Shown here one piece after another: positions 1-8,250 of a stretch of 36,936 bases of DNA. Location of the stretch: the NCBI GenBank assembly GCA_017634575.1, contig JAGBND010000065.1:1-36936 (forward strand), given 5' to 3'. The notes under the pieces were generated by a model. That model did not search any database. It worked only from the letters and a program-made list of their open reading frames with translations, and had not been told where the DNA came from. How positions within the stretch are numbered: position 1 is the first letter of the stretch; every line of letters starts with the position of its first letter. Made by a program: the position numbers and the translations under genes. This stretch comes from Bacillota bacterium (GTDB lineage: Bacteria > Bacillota > Clostridia > Lachnospirales > Bianqueaceae).

Positions 1-1257
1 AGGCTTCCTTCCGGGATTTTCAGCCTTTAGCTTTCGTTCTGCAAGCGCGCGGGAAAGATCGATCTCCGGCTCACTGGATAGGACGGCTGTCTCAAGGAAT
101 TCTTTCTGTACATGATCGACCCTTTGAAGAATTTCTCTGCTTTTTGGAGCAATATAGCCGGGATGCAGCTGCTCCAGATGCATATCCATCTCCAGGGCAA
201 ACCCCAGGTTCTCCAGTCCCTCATCGAGATCCTGCTGGTTTAAGCCGGTCAAATCGGAGTTATAGATATCGGACATGATTTCATAATTGGTCACCTGCCG
301 ATAGCCGGAACGGCGACCCAAAAAGTCAGGCATTGTAGAGAGCGTTTCCAGGCTTTCTTTGGCTTTCTGGCTGTCGAGACTGGACGTGGTCAGTGTATCC
401 AGCGCTTTTGAATATTCTTCCAGCTGCTGCGCTACATTCAAAAAATCTTTACGATCCTTCGGATGAGAAACGATACCCTGGTTTTCACCATTTGAGCGGG
501 CATCTGTGCCAACCATCCTCCTGAGCTGAGAGGCGACTGCTCGGAATCTAAGCGATTGATGCGTAGCCCAGCTCCTTGTCTCAAGCCGGCCTGCCTTGTC
601 AACGCCAAGGTTTTTCAGCTTTTCCGGGGAAACAATCTGGGCCTTCTCAAGAGGTTCTTCCTCAGCCTCTTCCTCCGGCCCTTCCTCCGGCTTCTCTCCA
701 GCCATCTCATTCTCTATTTCAAAGCCCCGTCTCAGGCGCAGCCGGTCGTTCTGGTTTTCTTGCTCTTTCCGGGCATTCAACTGAGCGCTCAGCTTGGACT
801 GAGTCAAATAAGACCGATGTAAGATTCCCACGGCCCTGCCTACATCGTCACTGGTCAGGCTGGGATATTTTTTAGAAAGCTGCGCAAACGCCTGGCCGAA
901 TTTTTTCGCCGTTTCCGCTGCTTTTTCCGAAGCCTTCTGCTGCGCTTCTTTCGCTTTTTTCAGATCTTCCTGAACCTTTCCTGAGACGATGTCAGCGGTT
1001 TTTGCATCTGCCTTCGCCACATCGGTGATATTTTCCACCATTTCGCGGATCAGCAAGGACAGACCGCCGGCCTGATTCGCTTCAGCGGCGACCTCTTCCG
1101 GCACCTGTTTGCTTCCATCTGCGCCCATCAGGTTGTAATAATGCCTGCTTAAGGCTGCAGAAAAATCCAACAGATTCTGAAGATCCTGTCCAACCTTTTC
1201 ATTCTGAAAATCTATCTGACCGGCTAATCGCTGTATAAATTGCGCTTCTCTTGGCAT
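1..1257 (-). CDS. Uncharacterised coiled-coil protein, 3' part outside window
   Basis: The frame is open from ATG at 1257 to the window edge (419 residues seen, no stop), so the C-terminus is missing. The start follows AGAGGA with 7-nt spacing. I do not recognise the family. The first ~100 residues look globular and helical. Residues ~85-130 are rich in Ala, Lys, Glu and Gln, as in a coiled coil. Residues ~180-205 form a very acidic Glu/Pro linker, followed by more charged helical sequence. No signal peptide or membrane segment is visible, so it is probably cytoplasmic. It has its own promoter (1360-1388) and is separated from the upstream gene by a terminator, so it is transcribed independently of the nucleotidase operon. 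It could be a structural or filament-type protein, but nothing here proves that. Confidence 0.75.
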   Translation of the reverse strand, partial: MPREAQFIQRLAGQIDFQNEKVGQDLQNLLDFSAALSRHYYNLMGADGSKQVPEEVAAEANQAGGLSLLIREMVENITDVAKADAKTADIVSGKVQEDLKKAKEAQQKASEKAAETAKKFGQAFAQLSKKYPSLTSDDVGRAVGILHRSYLTQSKLSAQLNARKEQENQNDRLRLRRGFEIENEMAGEKPEEGPEEEAEEEPLEKAQIVSPEKLKNLGVDKAGRLETRSWATHQSLRFRAVASQLRRMVGTDARSNGENQGIVSHPKDRKDFLNVAQQLEEYSKALDTLTTSSLDSQKAKESLETLSTMPDFLGRRSGYRQVTNYEIMSDIYNSDLTGLNQQDLDEGLENLGFALEMDMHLEQLHPGYIAPKSREILQRVDHVQKEFLETAVLSSEPEIDLSRALAERKLKAENPGRKP

Positions 1258-1359
1258 TGTTTAATCCTCTATCCTAAAATCCCTTACATTCAACTATCCT
1301 GTACCAGGGTTATTTTTCTCATCCACACATCACGAATTGCTGTTTTTTCTTACCTTCTA

Positions 1360-1388
1360 TTTATACCCCATATGGACGAGAAAATCAA
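1360..1388 (-). promoter_or_regulatory. Sigma-A-like promoter of the coiled-coil gene
   Basis: On the minus strand, TTGATT (1388-1383) and TATAAA (1365-1360) are 17 bp apart. The predicted transcript start lies about 100 nt before the ATG at 1257. Confidence 0.65.
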
Positions 1389-1445
1389 CTATTACGGCCT
1401 TTCAGCATAAAATCGGCATAAATGCAGATGGGTGAAGAACGAAAA

Positions 1446-1509
1446 GGCCGCCATATGGTTAAACCGCAGGCAGTGAAGCATCAGCCTGAGATGTAACCAT
1501 ATGGCGGCC
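1446..1509 (-). terminator. Rho-independent terminator ending the nucleotidase operon
   Basis: A perfect 16-bp inverted repeat (1446-1461 and 1494-1509, core GGCCGCCATATGGTTA) encloses a 32-nt loop that holds a second small repeat (CAGGC/GCCTG). On the minus strand it is followed directly by TTTTCGTTCTT. It lies between the stop at 1534 and the promoter of the next gene. Confidence 0.8.
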
Positions 1510-1533
1510 ATCCGTTTTTCTTAAAGGGCCGAC

Positions 1534-2394
1534 CTATTTCCCATCACCGAAGGCGGCCTGATCCTGAACAGGGCTGGATCGTTTTTCCAGATCCGGGAAC
1601 CGGTGTTCAATGGCGGCCATGGAAATTTCAATATCTTCCTCCGCCTCGTCGGCCGTAAAGGCGCCGACCGTGATCATATCCTGCGGCCGGATCACATTCC
1701 AGTTGAAGGTCAGTCCAACGAAGGGCGACACCCTGCCGGCTGCCATGGGTTTGATGGTCATAACCGGCTTTTTGGCGTTCTGAATGATGGAAGCCACGGT
1801 TTCGATCTCCACCTGCATCAAAAAGCCCATGCAGTTAAAGATCTGGATATAGGTCTGAACATCATAGCCGTTCTGATCGGAATAAACAATCAGCTCGGGC
1901 ATATGCGCCGACAGTCCGGGAACCATGCCTGCATCGCGGATCATTTTGGTGTAATCATCCAGCCGCACAATCTGGCCAAGTCCCTTGTTGACGAGCCGTT
2001 CCGCAAAAGCGTGATGAATCAGGCAGATCTTGGCTCCCCGCTCAGCGGATGCTTTGATGGTAGCCTCAGCCTTGCGCCTTCCCTCAGCGGAATCTTCCGT
2101 TTCCACCCAGGGCGTATCCACCATAATAATCTCACGGCCGCACTTTTGTTCCGTTTCCTTGATCGCCCGCACCAGATCCGGGGAGGCTTCAAAAGGCGCC
2201 ATGATCGTATCTACGCCATGGGCCAGATAGGTTTCCAGAATCGGTTTGAATTTCTCGCAGCTGTCATAGCGCTGTTTGATCATCTCATCGGCGGACACGC
2301 TGGTATGGCTCCATCCGAGAAGCCAGTTCGTCCCGATAATCATGCGGGAAAGAGAAATGCCGTCGACCTCGGTTCTTGGGAATTGTTTTAGCAT
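1534..2394 (-). CDS. Uncharacterised TIM-barrel-like protein (aldo/keto reductase-like)
   Basis: This is a 286-residue soluble protein with no signal peptide. Alternating hydrophobic strands and helices (for example GVDTIMAP near residue 60, REIIMVDTP near 90, KICLIHH near 122, PVMTIKPMAAGR near 210) suggest a TIM barrel, and the last motif resembles aldo/keto reductase C-terminal strands. I cannot identify a cofactor site or a substrate. The ATG at 2394 has a strong RBS (AAAGGAG), and that RBS overlaps the stop codon of the small membrane protein gene upstream, so the two are co-transcribed and probably translationally coupled. It is the last gene before the terminator at 1446-1509. The fold call is inference; the gene itself is well supported. 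Confidence 0.8.
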   Translation of the reverse strand: MLKQFPRTEVDGISLSRMIIGTNWLLGWSHTSVSADEMIKQRYDSCEKFKPILETYLAHGVDTIMAPFEASPDLVRAIKETEQKCGREIIMVDTPWVETEDSAEGRRKAEATIKASAERGAKICLIHHAFAERLVNKGLGQIVRLDDYTKMIRDAGMVPGLSAHMPELIVYSDQNGYDVQTYIQIFNCMGFLMQVEIETVASIIQNAKKPVMTIKPMAAGRVSPFVGLTFNWNVIRPQDMITVGAFTADEAEEDIEISMAAIEHRFPDLEKRSSPVQDQAAFGDGK

Positions 2395-2406
2395 GGTCAG
2401 TCTCCT

Positions 2407-2613
2407 TTATTCGTGATCTTTCTCATCTGTTATGCCACTTTTAGAATCGTCCCCCGAATCATCTTCCCTGTTCTTCATGGCCTGATAAATCCCCTTTGAT
2501 ATGGGATCGGAAATCTTCTGCATAAGGATCATCAGGACGGGAACCAGCGCAAGGGCAAGCACGACAATGGCAGCTATTACATAAATACTAACGTGGAAAT
2601 TAAAGATCTGCAC
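2407..2613 (-). CDS. Small single-pass membrane protein
   Basis: This small protein has one strong membrane segment (IYVIAAIVVLALALVPVLMI) and a charged tail ending in Asp/Glu/Lys-rich sequence. I placed the start at GTG 2613, only 4 nt after the stop of the nucleotidase gene, which would give 68 residues and translational coupling. An in-frame ATG at 2694 would give 95 residues but would overlap the end of the nucleotidase gene by 77 nt, which is less likely. Its stop codon is part of the RBS of the next gene. It may help anchor or assemble the surface nucleotidase, but this rests only on position. Confidence 0.6.
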   Translation of the reverse strand: MQIFNFHVSIYVIAAIVVLALALVPVLMILMQKISDPISKGIYQAMKNREDDSGDDSKSGITDEKDHE

Positions 2614-2617
2614 CTTC

Positions 2618-4507
2618 TTACTGGGCCTCTTCCACTGCAACAATACGACCCTGGCCATAGGGCTCGGCGTATTCTTCACCAATGACACCCTCAAGGGTTC
2701 CGGTAATATAGTCGATCAGAACCTGGTTGTCCAGCTTCACTGCATTCTGCAGCACGTTGCAGCCATCGAACATCGTATAGCCGTCGCCATTGTTCAGCAG
2801 AATGTAGTCGATGGAAGCCAGCGTATAGGTTTTGGAAAGATCCAGCGGCTCGTCTCCCACCATGACATTCTTCACGCGGTACTCGCCTGCCACGCCGGTG
2901 AACATGCCTTCTTCATCCTGCGTAACGGAGCTGTCCAGATAGGTATGAATCTCATAGGTCATGCCGGCAACCTGCGGGAAGCCGCCGCTCTCAGAGGGAA
3001 CCGCCCGGGTGCCCCACTCCAGCGCATCCAGCAGCTGCTGTCCGGTGACCTCGATCACGGTCATGCTGTTGCCGAAGGGATGAACCTTCAGGATATTGTT
3101 CAGGGTAATATCGCCGCTGGCAATGCTGGCGCGGATGCCGCCGCCGTTAATCATGGCCACATCGGCTCCGGACTGATCCAGATATGCATCGGCGCAAAGA
3201 TCGCCCAGGTTGGTTTCCGCGCGGCGGATAATACGGATGGGCGTACCGGAATCGTCGGTAGCGGTGGGATCGGTAATGGTCAGGTCCACAGCGGTTTTTG
3301 CTACCACTTCATTCAGTTTTGCATTCAGCTGATCGACGGCATCGGAAACTGCGGCGGTCATTTCGTTTTCAAGACCAAACATCTCAGAAGCTGAAATGTC
3401 GTTGTTCCATGAATAAAGTCCGGTGTCCAGGCTTCCGTCTTCTGCGCTGATTCTCAGCCAGCCGATGCCGTTCATCTTGGTGCCGCAGGCCTGACGCACC
3501 ACCTCCTGGCCGTCTTTGTTCTGCATAACGACCTTGTCCGTGTCGTGACTGTGACCATCCAGGAAGGCATCGATGCCGGTGGTGTTGGCAATGATGTCCA
3601 CATAGGTCCATGGCTGACATTCCGCTTCGTTGCCGCAGTGAGCCATGACAATTACATAGTCGGCGCCTTCCGCCCGGGCATCATCGGCAGCCTTCTGAAC
3701 CGCATTGTAGAGAGCTTCGCCGGTTTCATCCTGCAAAAAGCCGTAAATGAAGTTACCGTTTTCGTCCTGGAAATACCGTGGGGTAGAAGAGGTCAGGGTC
3801 TTGGGCGTGGTAACGCCTACAAAACCAATTTTCACACCGCCGAATTCCTTGATAATATAAGGATCGAAGACCGGCTCGCCCTCTTTGTTGAAGTTGCAGC
3901 TGATATAGGGGAAGTCAGCCATCTGAGTCAGTTCCAGGAAGCGGTCCATGCCATAGTCGAACTCATGGTTTCCGGGAATGGCAATTTCATAGCCCATAGC
4001 GTTCATCAGCTGGATGTCAGCTTCGCCCCTGGTCATGGTGCCGATGGGCTCTCCCTGAATGGAATCGCCATTATCCACCAGCAGCACATAGTTGCCGGCC
4101 TTTTCCATCGCCTCTTTCACAGCAGCCAGACCTACATAGCCGTAGTTCTGATCCACGCCGCAGTGAACGTCACTGGTAAAGAGCACCACAATATCCTTGG
4201 GGCCCTCTTCGGCTGTGGCCTCTTCCGCCGGGGTTTCGCTTTCCTCGGCCGACGCGCTTTCTTCGGCAGCCGCTTCCGAGCTTTCCGCCGTTTGAGCCTC
4301 CGAGCTTTCCGCGGCCGCTTCAGAAGCGGCGCTTTCGGCAGCTGAAGCTTCCGATGCAGCGCTCTCCTCACTCTTGGCAGCATCCGAGGAATCCGCGGCG
4401 GAACTCGCTTCCGGCTGCGCATCCTGTGTTCCGGATCCGGAGCTGCAGCCATATAGCCCGGTAAGCACCAGAACAAGCATCATGATCAGTGCAAGCACTT
4501 TTTTCAT
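2618..4507 (-). CDS. Surface lipoprotein 5'-nucleotidase / metallophosphoesterase (UshA-like)
   Basis: Family members release phosphate from nucleotides or nucleotide sugars outside the cell. The 629-residue protein begins with a lipoprotein signal (lipobox LYGC, Cys21). A low-complexity linker of Ala, Ser and Glu follows (~residues 24-103) and would hold the enzyme away from the membrane. The calcineurin-like domain shows its metal ligands in order: SDVH (D113, H115), NGD (~146-148), GNHEFD (179-184), MAHCG (~285) and DGHSHD (~316). The C-terminal 5'-nucleotidase domain has NLGDLCADA and INGGGIRAS (~430-460), which form the substrate pocket. The ATG at 4507 has AAAGGAG upstream. It is the first gene of a three-gene operon with its own promoter. 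Exact substrate cannot be told from sequence. Confidence 0.92.
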   Translation of the reverse strand: MKKVLALIMMLVLVLTGLYGCSSGSGTQDAQPEASSAADSSDAAKSEESAASEASAAESAASEAAAESSEAQTAESSEAAAEESASAEESETPAEEATAEEGPKDIVVLFTSDVHCGVDQNYGYVGLAAVKEAMEKAGNYVLLVDNGDSIQGEPIGTMTRGEADIQLMNAMGYEIAIPGNHEFDYGMDRFLELTQMADFPYISCNFNKEGEPVFDPYIIKEFGGVKIGFVGVTTPKTLTSSTPRYFQDENGNFIYGFLQDETGEALYNAVQKAADDARAEGADYVIVMAHCGNEAECQPWTYVDIIANTTGIDAFLDGHSHDTDKVVMQNKDGQEVVRQACGTKMNGIGWLRISAEDGSLDTGLYSWNNDISASEMFGLENEMTAAVSDAVDQLNAKLNEVVAKTAVDLTITDPTATDDSGTPIRIIRRAETNLGDLCADAYLDQSGADVAMINGGGIRASIASGDITLNNILKVHPFGNSMTVIEVTGQQLLDALEWGTRAVPSESGGFPQVAGMTYEIHTYLDSSVTQDEEGMFTGVAGEYRVKNVMVGDEPLDLSKTYTLASIDYILLNNGDGYTMFDGCNVLQNAVKLDNQVLIDYITGTLEGVIGEEYAEPYGQGRIVAVEEAQ

Positions 4508-4622
4508 GACAGGTATCTCCTTTCTTTTAAGACCAGCCTTCCTGTCAGCTGGTCATGCCAACAGATTTATTTGTCGTGTCTTCTCCGAAAATAACGGAAA
4601 AATACACGTTCTTTACATTTGG

Positions 4623-4651
4623 ATTATGCCTTAATTTGCCTGTCAGGTCAA
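4623..4651 (-). promoter_or_regulatory. Sigma-A-like promoter of the nucleotidase operon
   Basis: On the minus strand, TTGACC (4651-4646) and CATAAT (4628-4623) are separated by exactly 17 bp. The 313-bp gap 4508-4820 holds this promoter, the divergent promoter at 4683-4711 and a leader hairpin. I see no gene in it. Confidence 0.7.
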
Positions 4652-4682
4652 TGGGTATTTTAGCAAATCACCCAAAAGTTGA

Positions 4683-4711
4683 TTGCGAGATTCCTTTAAT
4701 TAATCTATACT
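4683..4711 (+). promoter_or_regulatory. Sigma-A-like promoter of the zinc-ribbon/TPM operon
   Basis: TTGCGA (4683-4688) and TATACT (4706-4711) are 17 bp apart. The predicted start lies just before the leader hairpin at 4724-4746. Confidence 0.55.
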
Positions 4712-4723
4712 AATAAGTAAATA

Positions 4724-4746
4724 CGGCGGACTTTCTCTGTCCGCCG
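4724..4746 (+). other. 5' leader hairpin
   Basis: Perfect 7-bp inverted repeat CGGCGGA / TCCGCCG with a 9-nt loop. It begins about 6 nt after the predicted transcript start. There is no T-tract, so it is more likely an mRNA-stabilising or regulatory hairpin than a terminator. Confidence 0.45.
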
Positions 4747-4820
4747 GAACCGTTATTCTATTTAAATATATGCCCTGATCCTGAAAGATAGTAATCCCTG
4801 GATGATAGGAGAAATTTGCC

Positions 4821-5894
4821 ATGATTGCTGAACAAAAATGTCCAAATTGCGGCGGAGCCATTGCCTTCGACCCGGCAATCGGTAAAATGCATTGCCCCTA
4901 CTGCGAAAGTATTTTTGATATTGAGCAGTTTCAGACGCCTCAGCCGGCGAAGCCTGTAGGTATGAATCAGCGGGACGAGGCCATGAAGGCGGCTGCGTCT
5001 CCGGCCTCCATGCCGGTTTATGTCTGCCGCTCCTGCGGCGCCGAAGTGGTGACCCCCTCTCAGACAACCGGTTCGTTGACCTGCCCTTACTGCAGCAATA
5101 ACATCGTATTAACGGAGCAGTTCTCCGGCGCCCTGGTGCCGGACGGCATCATTCCTTTTCGGATTATGCCGGATAAGCTTTCTGATGAGGTCCGCTCTTA
5201 CTACAAGAAAAAGATGTTTCTTCCCAAGGGTTTCTTTTCCAGAAACAGCATCGGCCCGGTAACCGGCGTCTATGTCCCCTTCTGGATTTTCGACTGCGAT
5301 GTCACCGGAGACATCGCTTTCAGCGCTGAAAAACGCGGCGCCACCTATCGGCGCGGAGACACGGAATATACCGAATATGAACGGTACCGTCTGGAAAGAA
5401 AGGTCAGCATGAGCTTTGCAGGCATCAGCCTGGATGCCAGCAAAAAGATGCCCAACGATCTGATGGATTCGGTCCAGCCTTACGATCTTAGCCAGCTGCA
5501 GCCCTTTGATATCCGCTATCTGGCCGGATTTGTGGCGGACCGTTTCGATGAATCCTCCCAGGAATCCAGACAACGGGCTACCGAACGCATGAAGAACACC
5601 GGCGCCAATGTGGCCATGTCAAGAGCAACTCAAGGATTCCATTCTGTTTCCATCATCTCCAGCAGCCTGCAGACGGTGGTAAAAAGAGCTGCTTATATCC
5701 TGCTTCCGGTCTATCTGCTGAATCTGACCTATGAAGGCCAGCCCTATCAGTTTGCCGTCAACGGGCAAAGCGGAAAGGTGATCGGCAAGCTTCCCTACAG
5801 CAAGCTGGAAGAAAGAAAATATTTCTGGAAGCGCTTTGCCGTGGGCGCAGGGATTGTTGCCGCCTTCATCGGGCTGATCGCTATAGCAGGGTAA
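4821..5894 (+). CDS. Double zinc-ribbon protein with C-terminal membrane anchor
   Basis: This 357-residue protein has two CxxC-type zinc ribbons at its N-terminus: CPNCGG and CPYCES (residues ~7-33), and CRSCGA and CPYCSN (~70-95). A ~200-residue domain of unknown function follows, and a hydrophobic segment (~335-356) with almost no tail ends the protein. That suggests a tail-anchored protein with the zinc ribbons in the cytoplasm. The RBS (AGGAGA) is 8 nt before the ATG. The next gene starts 13 nt after its stop and encodes an exported TPM-domain protein, so the two probably work at the membrane together. Relatives are sometimes annotated as helicase- or TFIIB-like because of the zinc ribbon; I see no helicase motif. 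Confidence 0.85.
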   Translation: MIAEQKCPNCGGAIAFDPAIGKMHCPYCESIFDIEQFQTPQPAKPVGMNQRDEAMKAAASPASMPVYVCRSCGAEVVTPSQTTGSLTCPYCSNNIVLTEQFSGALVPDGIIPFRIMPDKLSDEVRSYYKKKMFLPKGFFSRNSIGPVTGVYVPFWIFDCDVTGDIAFSAEKRGATYRRGDTEYTEYERYRLERKVSMSFAGISLDASKKMPNDLMDSVQPYDLSQLQPFDIRYLAGFVADRFDESSQESRQRATERMKNTGANVAMSRATQGFHSVSIISSSLQTVVKRAAYILLPVYLLNLTYEGQPYQFAVNGQSGKVIGKLPYSKLEERKYFWKRFAVGAGIVAAFIGLIAIAG

Positions 5895-5907
5895 GGAGGT
5901 AAATCAC

Positions 5908-7353
5908 ATGAAAAAAACATGGTTATGCCTGCTGATTACGCTGCTGGTGCTGTTTTGCCTTCCTCTTTCCGCCGGGGCGGACGATTCCTCCGGCGATACC
6001 GGTTCCGGAGAGCTTCCGGACTGGTATGTCACCGACCCAAACAGCTTTGAAGATTTTCATAACGACATCAACGACCCGCGTCTGATTGACCAGGCGGATC
6101 TGCTGACCCCCGAGCAGGAAGCGCAGATCGAAGCGCGCCTTGACCAGGTAAGAGAAGCGACCCAGCAGGATATTGTCATTTTCACGGACACCACTTCCTA
6201 TGGCATGGACAACGAGCTCTACGAGATGGACTTCTATGTCTACAACGGCTATGGGCTCGGGCCCAACTTTGACGGCTTAATTCTGTTCATTAACATGGAT
6301 CCGGACAACCGGGAAATGGTATCCACCGCCTTCGGTAAAACAAGGGATGTTTTTGACGCCGCAAACTCCAACATGCTGGACGATATATTATATGATCATC
6401 TGGTGGAGCAGGAATACTTTGAAGCGTTCCTGAGCTGGTCCTTCGGCGTGGAAAACATGCTGAAATACGGCATTGTGGATCTGCCTGCCTGGTGCGGCGC
6501 CTATCTCTCTTCCGGACAGGTCCTCTACCCGTCTGGCGTCAGGCTGATCAATGAAGTGGGCGGCATTTCCGAATCTGACACCCAGCGCATCCTGGAGAGG
6601 CTAAGCGATCTGAGCGTTAAATATCAGACGGAAGTCGTTGTTTATCTGACGGACAAATATTATGATCTAAGTCATGTGGGATCTGATGCGCTGCCTGTCG
6701 CTGAAGGGGGGCCCCGCGGAGAAGATTCCGAAGAAATCGAGGCCAACCGTTATCTGGATACCTTCTGGGCCGTCGAGGGCTACGGCTATAGCGAAGATCA
6801 TCGCGGCATCCTGCTTGGCATTTTTGTGGATGAATCGTCTCTGTACAACATTCAGGTGCGCATGTACGGTTCCGGCGCCGCCGGCAAGGCGAAGGAGCTT
6901 TCCGATAGCTCCGAAAAAAGGCTGGAGTCGGTTACGCTGCTCAATCTGGGTGAAGGAAACTATGCCTATAACGTGAACCGTTATCTGGACTTTCTAGGAA
7001 GCTATATGAAAACAGGCCATGTCCCCCACAGCTGGTTTGTCCGGGGACTGTGGGCGCTGGCCTGCGCTTTTGTTGGTCTTTTAACCGGCAGATTCTCTAC
7101 CGAACGGGCGATTCGTAAAAACAATGTGGTTCGTGAAGAAACCCGGGCCGACGTCAACCTGATCTCAGACAGCTTCCGGGTGCTTTGGAGCCGCAATGTG
7201 CTGCTGGGAACCCGCGTGGAGAAACGGTATATACCCAAACCATCCGAGTCCTCCTCCAGTACCAGGAGCTCTTCCGGAAGCCGCAGCCACTACTCCAGCA
7301 ACTCCCGTTCCAGTTCGGGAAGATCCGGATCTACATCCAGAAGAAAATTTTAG
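5908..7353 (+). CDS. Exported membrane protein with two TPM (YgcG-type) domains
   Basis: The 481-residue protein starts with a signal peptide (cleavage probably after ~residue 24, ...PLSAGA). Two TPM-like domains follow: residues ~45-190 (LIDQADLLTPEQEAQIE and DGLILFINMD are typical) and ~210-370 (RGILLGIFVDES is the matching strand of the second). A membrane segment near residues 373-393 leads to a basic cytoplasmic region and a Ser/Arg-rich tail (~446-481). TPM domains occur in envelope proteins linked to photosystem repair in plants and to poorly defined envelope roles in bacteria. The RBS is AAGGAGG. The tandem duplication with a Ser-rich tail is distinctive. Its stop codon overlaps that of the convergent protease gene. 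Confidence 0.85.
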   Translation: MKKTWLCLLITLLVLFCLPLSAGADDSSGDTGSGELPDWYVTDPNSFEDFHNDINDPRLIDQADLLTPEQEAQIEARLDQVREATQQDIVIFTDTTSYGMDNELYEMDFYVYNGYGLGPNFDGLILFINMDPDNREMVSTAFGKTRDVFDAANSNMLDDILYDHLVEQEYFEAFLSWSFGVENMLKYGIVDLPAWCGAYLSSGQVLYPSGVRLINEVGGISESDTQRILERLSDLSVKYQTEVVVYLTDKYYDLSHVGSDALPVAEGGPRGEDSEEIEANRYLDTFWAVEGYGYSEDHRGILLGIFVDESSLYNIQVRMYGSGAAGKAKELSDSSEKRLESVTLLNLGEGNYAYNVNRYLDFLGSYMKTGHVPHSWFVRGLWALACAFVGLLTGRFSTERAIRKNNVVREETRADVNLISDSFRVLWSRNVLLGTRVEKRYIPKPSESSSSTRSSSGSRSHYSSNSRSSSGRSGSTSRRKF

Positions 7354-8063
7354 TCTCTGTTCCGGATGGCGATCAGCCGAAAGAGCTGGACGGCAGCTGC
7401 CGCTGCGGATGCCACGTAGGTCAGGGCCGCGATGATCAGCACCTTCCTGGCTCCTGTCATTTCTTCACCATACAGGATTCCTGTCTGCGTCAGCGCCTGG
7501 AGTCCTCTTCTGGAAGCATTAAACTCCACCGGAAGAGTGATGATGTGAAAGATAACGGTGGCTGCAAAAAGCAAAATTCCCAGATCCATCAGAATCTGCG
7601 TTCTGGCAATGGCAAGGCCAATAAAGAAAATGAAAAAGCCGGCGCGGGACCCCAGGTTGGCGACAGGAACAATCGCCGTGCGGATCCGAAGCGGCAGATA
7701 AGCCTGCGCGTGCTGAATGGCGTGGCCGCATTCATGAGCCGCTACGGCAACCGAGGCCACCGAGGGCTTGCTGAAAACCTCCTCCGACAGATTCAGTGTT
7801 TTCGCATTCGGACTGTAATGATCCGTCAAGGTGCCGCCCACCTGTCCGATCTGCACATCGTAAACGCCGTTTTGTTCCAGAATAAACTGGGCAGCCTGGG
7901 CGCCGGTAATTCCCCTGGCGTTCTTCACCTGGGCGTATTTCTTAAAGACGCTTTTCACCGCAATGGAAAGCCCTACGGATACAAGCACCAGCAGAATGGA
8001 AACAAAATACAAAATCGTCGACCAGTCCAGTCCGCTGTAAGCAATGGGCGTATATGTATTCAT
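7350..8063 (-). CDS. yugP: Membrane zinc metallopeptidase, YugP family
   Basis: This integral membrane protease of the neutral zinc metallopeptidase-2 family has 237 residues. The zinc motif HECGH is at residues 110-114. It follows a first membrane segment (~17-38) and precedes three more hydrophobic segments (~130-235). A downstream glutamate within LPVEFNASRR (~178) is the likely third ligand. I chose ATG 8063 because GAGGAGG lies 8 nt upstream. An in-frame ATG at 8087 is upstream of that RBS and unlikely. The gene ends in a 4-bp stop-codon overlap with the TPM gene, so the two converge with no room for a terminator between them. Physiological substrate unknown. Confidence 0.9.
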   Translation of the reverse strand: MNTYTPIAYSGLDWSTILYFVSILLVLVSVGLSIAVKSVFKKYAQVKNARGITGAQAAQFILEQNGVYDVQIGQVGGTLTDHYSPNAKTLNLSEEVFSKPSVASVAVAAHECGHAIQHAQAYLPLRIRTAIVPVANLGSRAGFFIFFIGLAIARTQILMDLGILLFAATVIFHIITLPVEFNASRRGLQALTQTGILYGEEMTGARKVLIIAALTYVASAAAAAVQLFRLIAIRNRD

Positions 8064-8104
8064 GCATGAATCCTCCTCGCATTCCAATTTTCGTTTTGAC
8101 GATC

Positions 8105-8122
8105 CGTAACGGAATCGTTACG
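8105..8122. promoter_or_regulatory. Palindromic operator candidate in the yugP leader
   Basis: A perfect inverted repeat CGTAACG-GAAT-CGTTACG spans the predicted yugP transcript start. Its position at about +1 to +18 suits a repressor site, or a 4-nt-loop hairpin at the 5' end of the mRNA. I cannot name the regulator. Confidence 0.4.
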
Positions 8123-8129
8123 TTGATAC

Positions 8130-8158
8130 AGTCTATCACAGTCTCCTCGATTTTTCAA
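8130..8158 (-). promoter_or_regulatory. Promoter of yugP
   Basis: On the minus strand, TTGAAA (8158-8153) and TAGACT (8135-8130) are 17 bp apart, followed directly by the palindrome at 8105-8122. Confidence 0.5.
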
Positions 8159-8171
8159 CCTTCCCTGTTTC

Positions 8172-8229
8172 AGCATAAAACGAAGAGCCGTCTGCGGGTC
8201 AGCCCCGGGACGGCTCTTCGTTTTATGCT
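8172..8229 (-). terminator. Strong terminator after the uxaC-uxaA-pyk operon
   Basis: Perfect 21-bp inverted repeat (8172-8192 and 8209-8229) with a 16-nt loop. The GC-rich inner stem runs into a CGTTTTA outer stem, so the T-tract is part of the arm on both strands. It is 21 nt past the pyruvate kinase stop codon. Confidence 0.85.
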
Positions 8230-8250
8230 AAAACACGGACGGTTCTTTGA

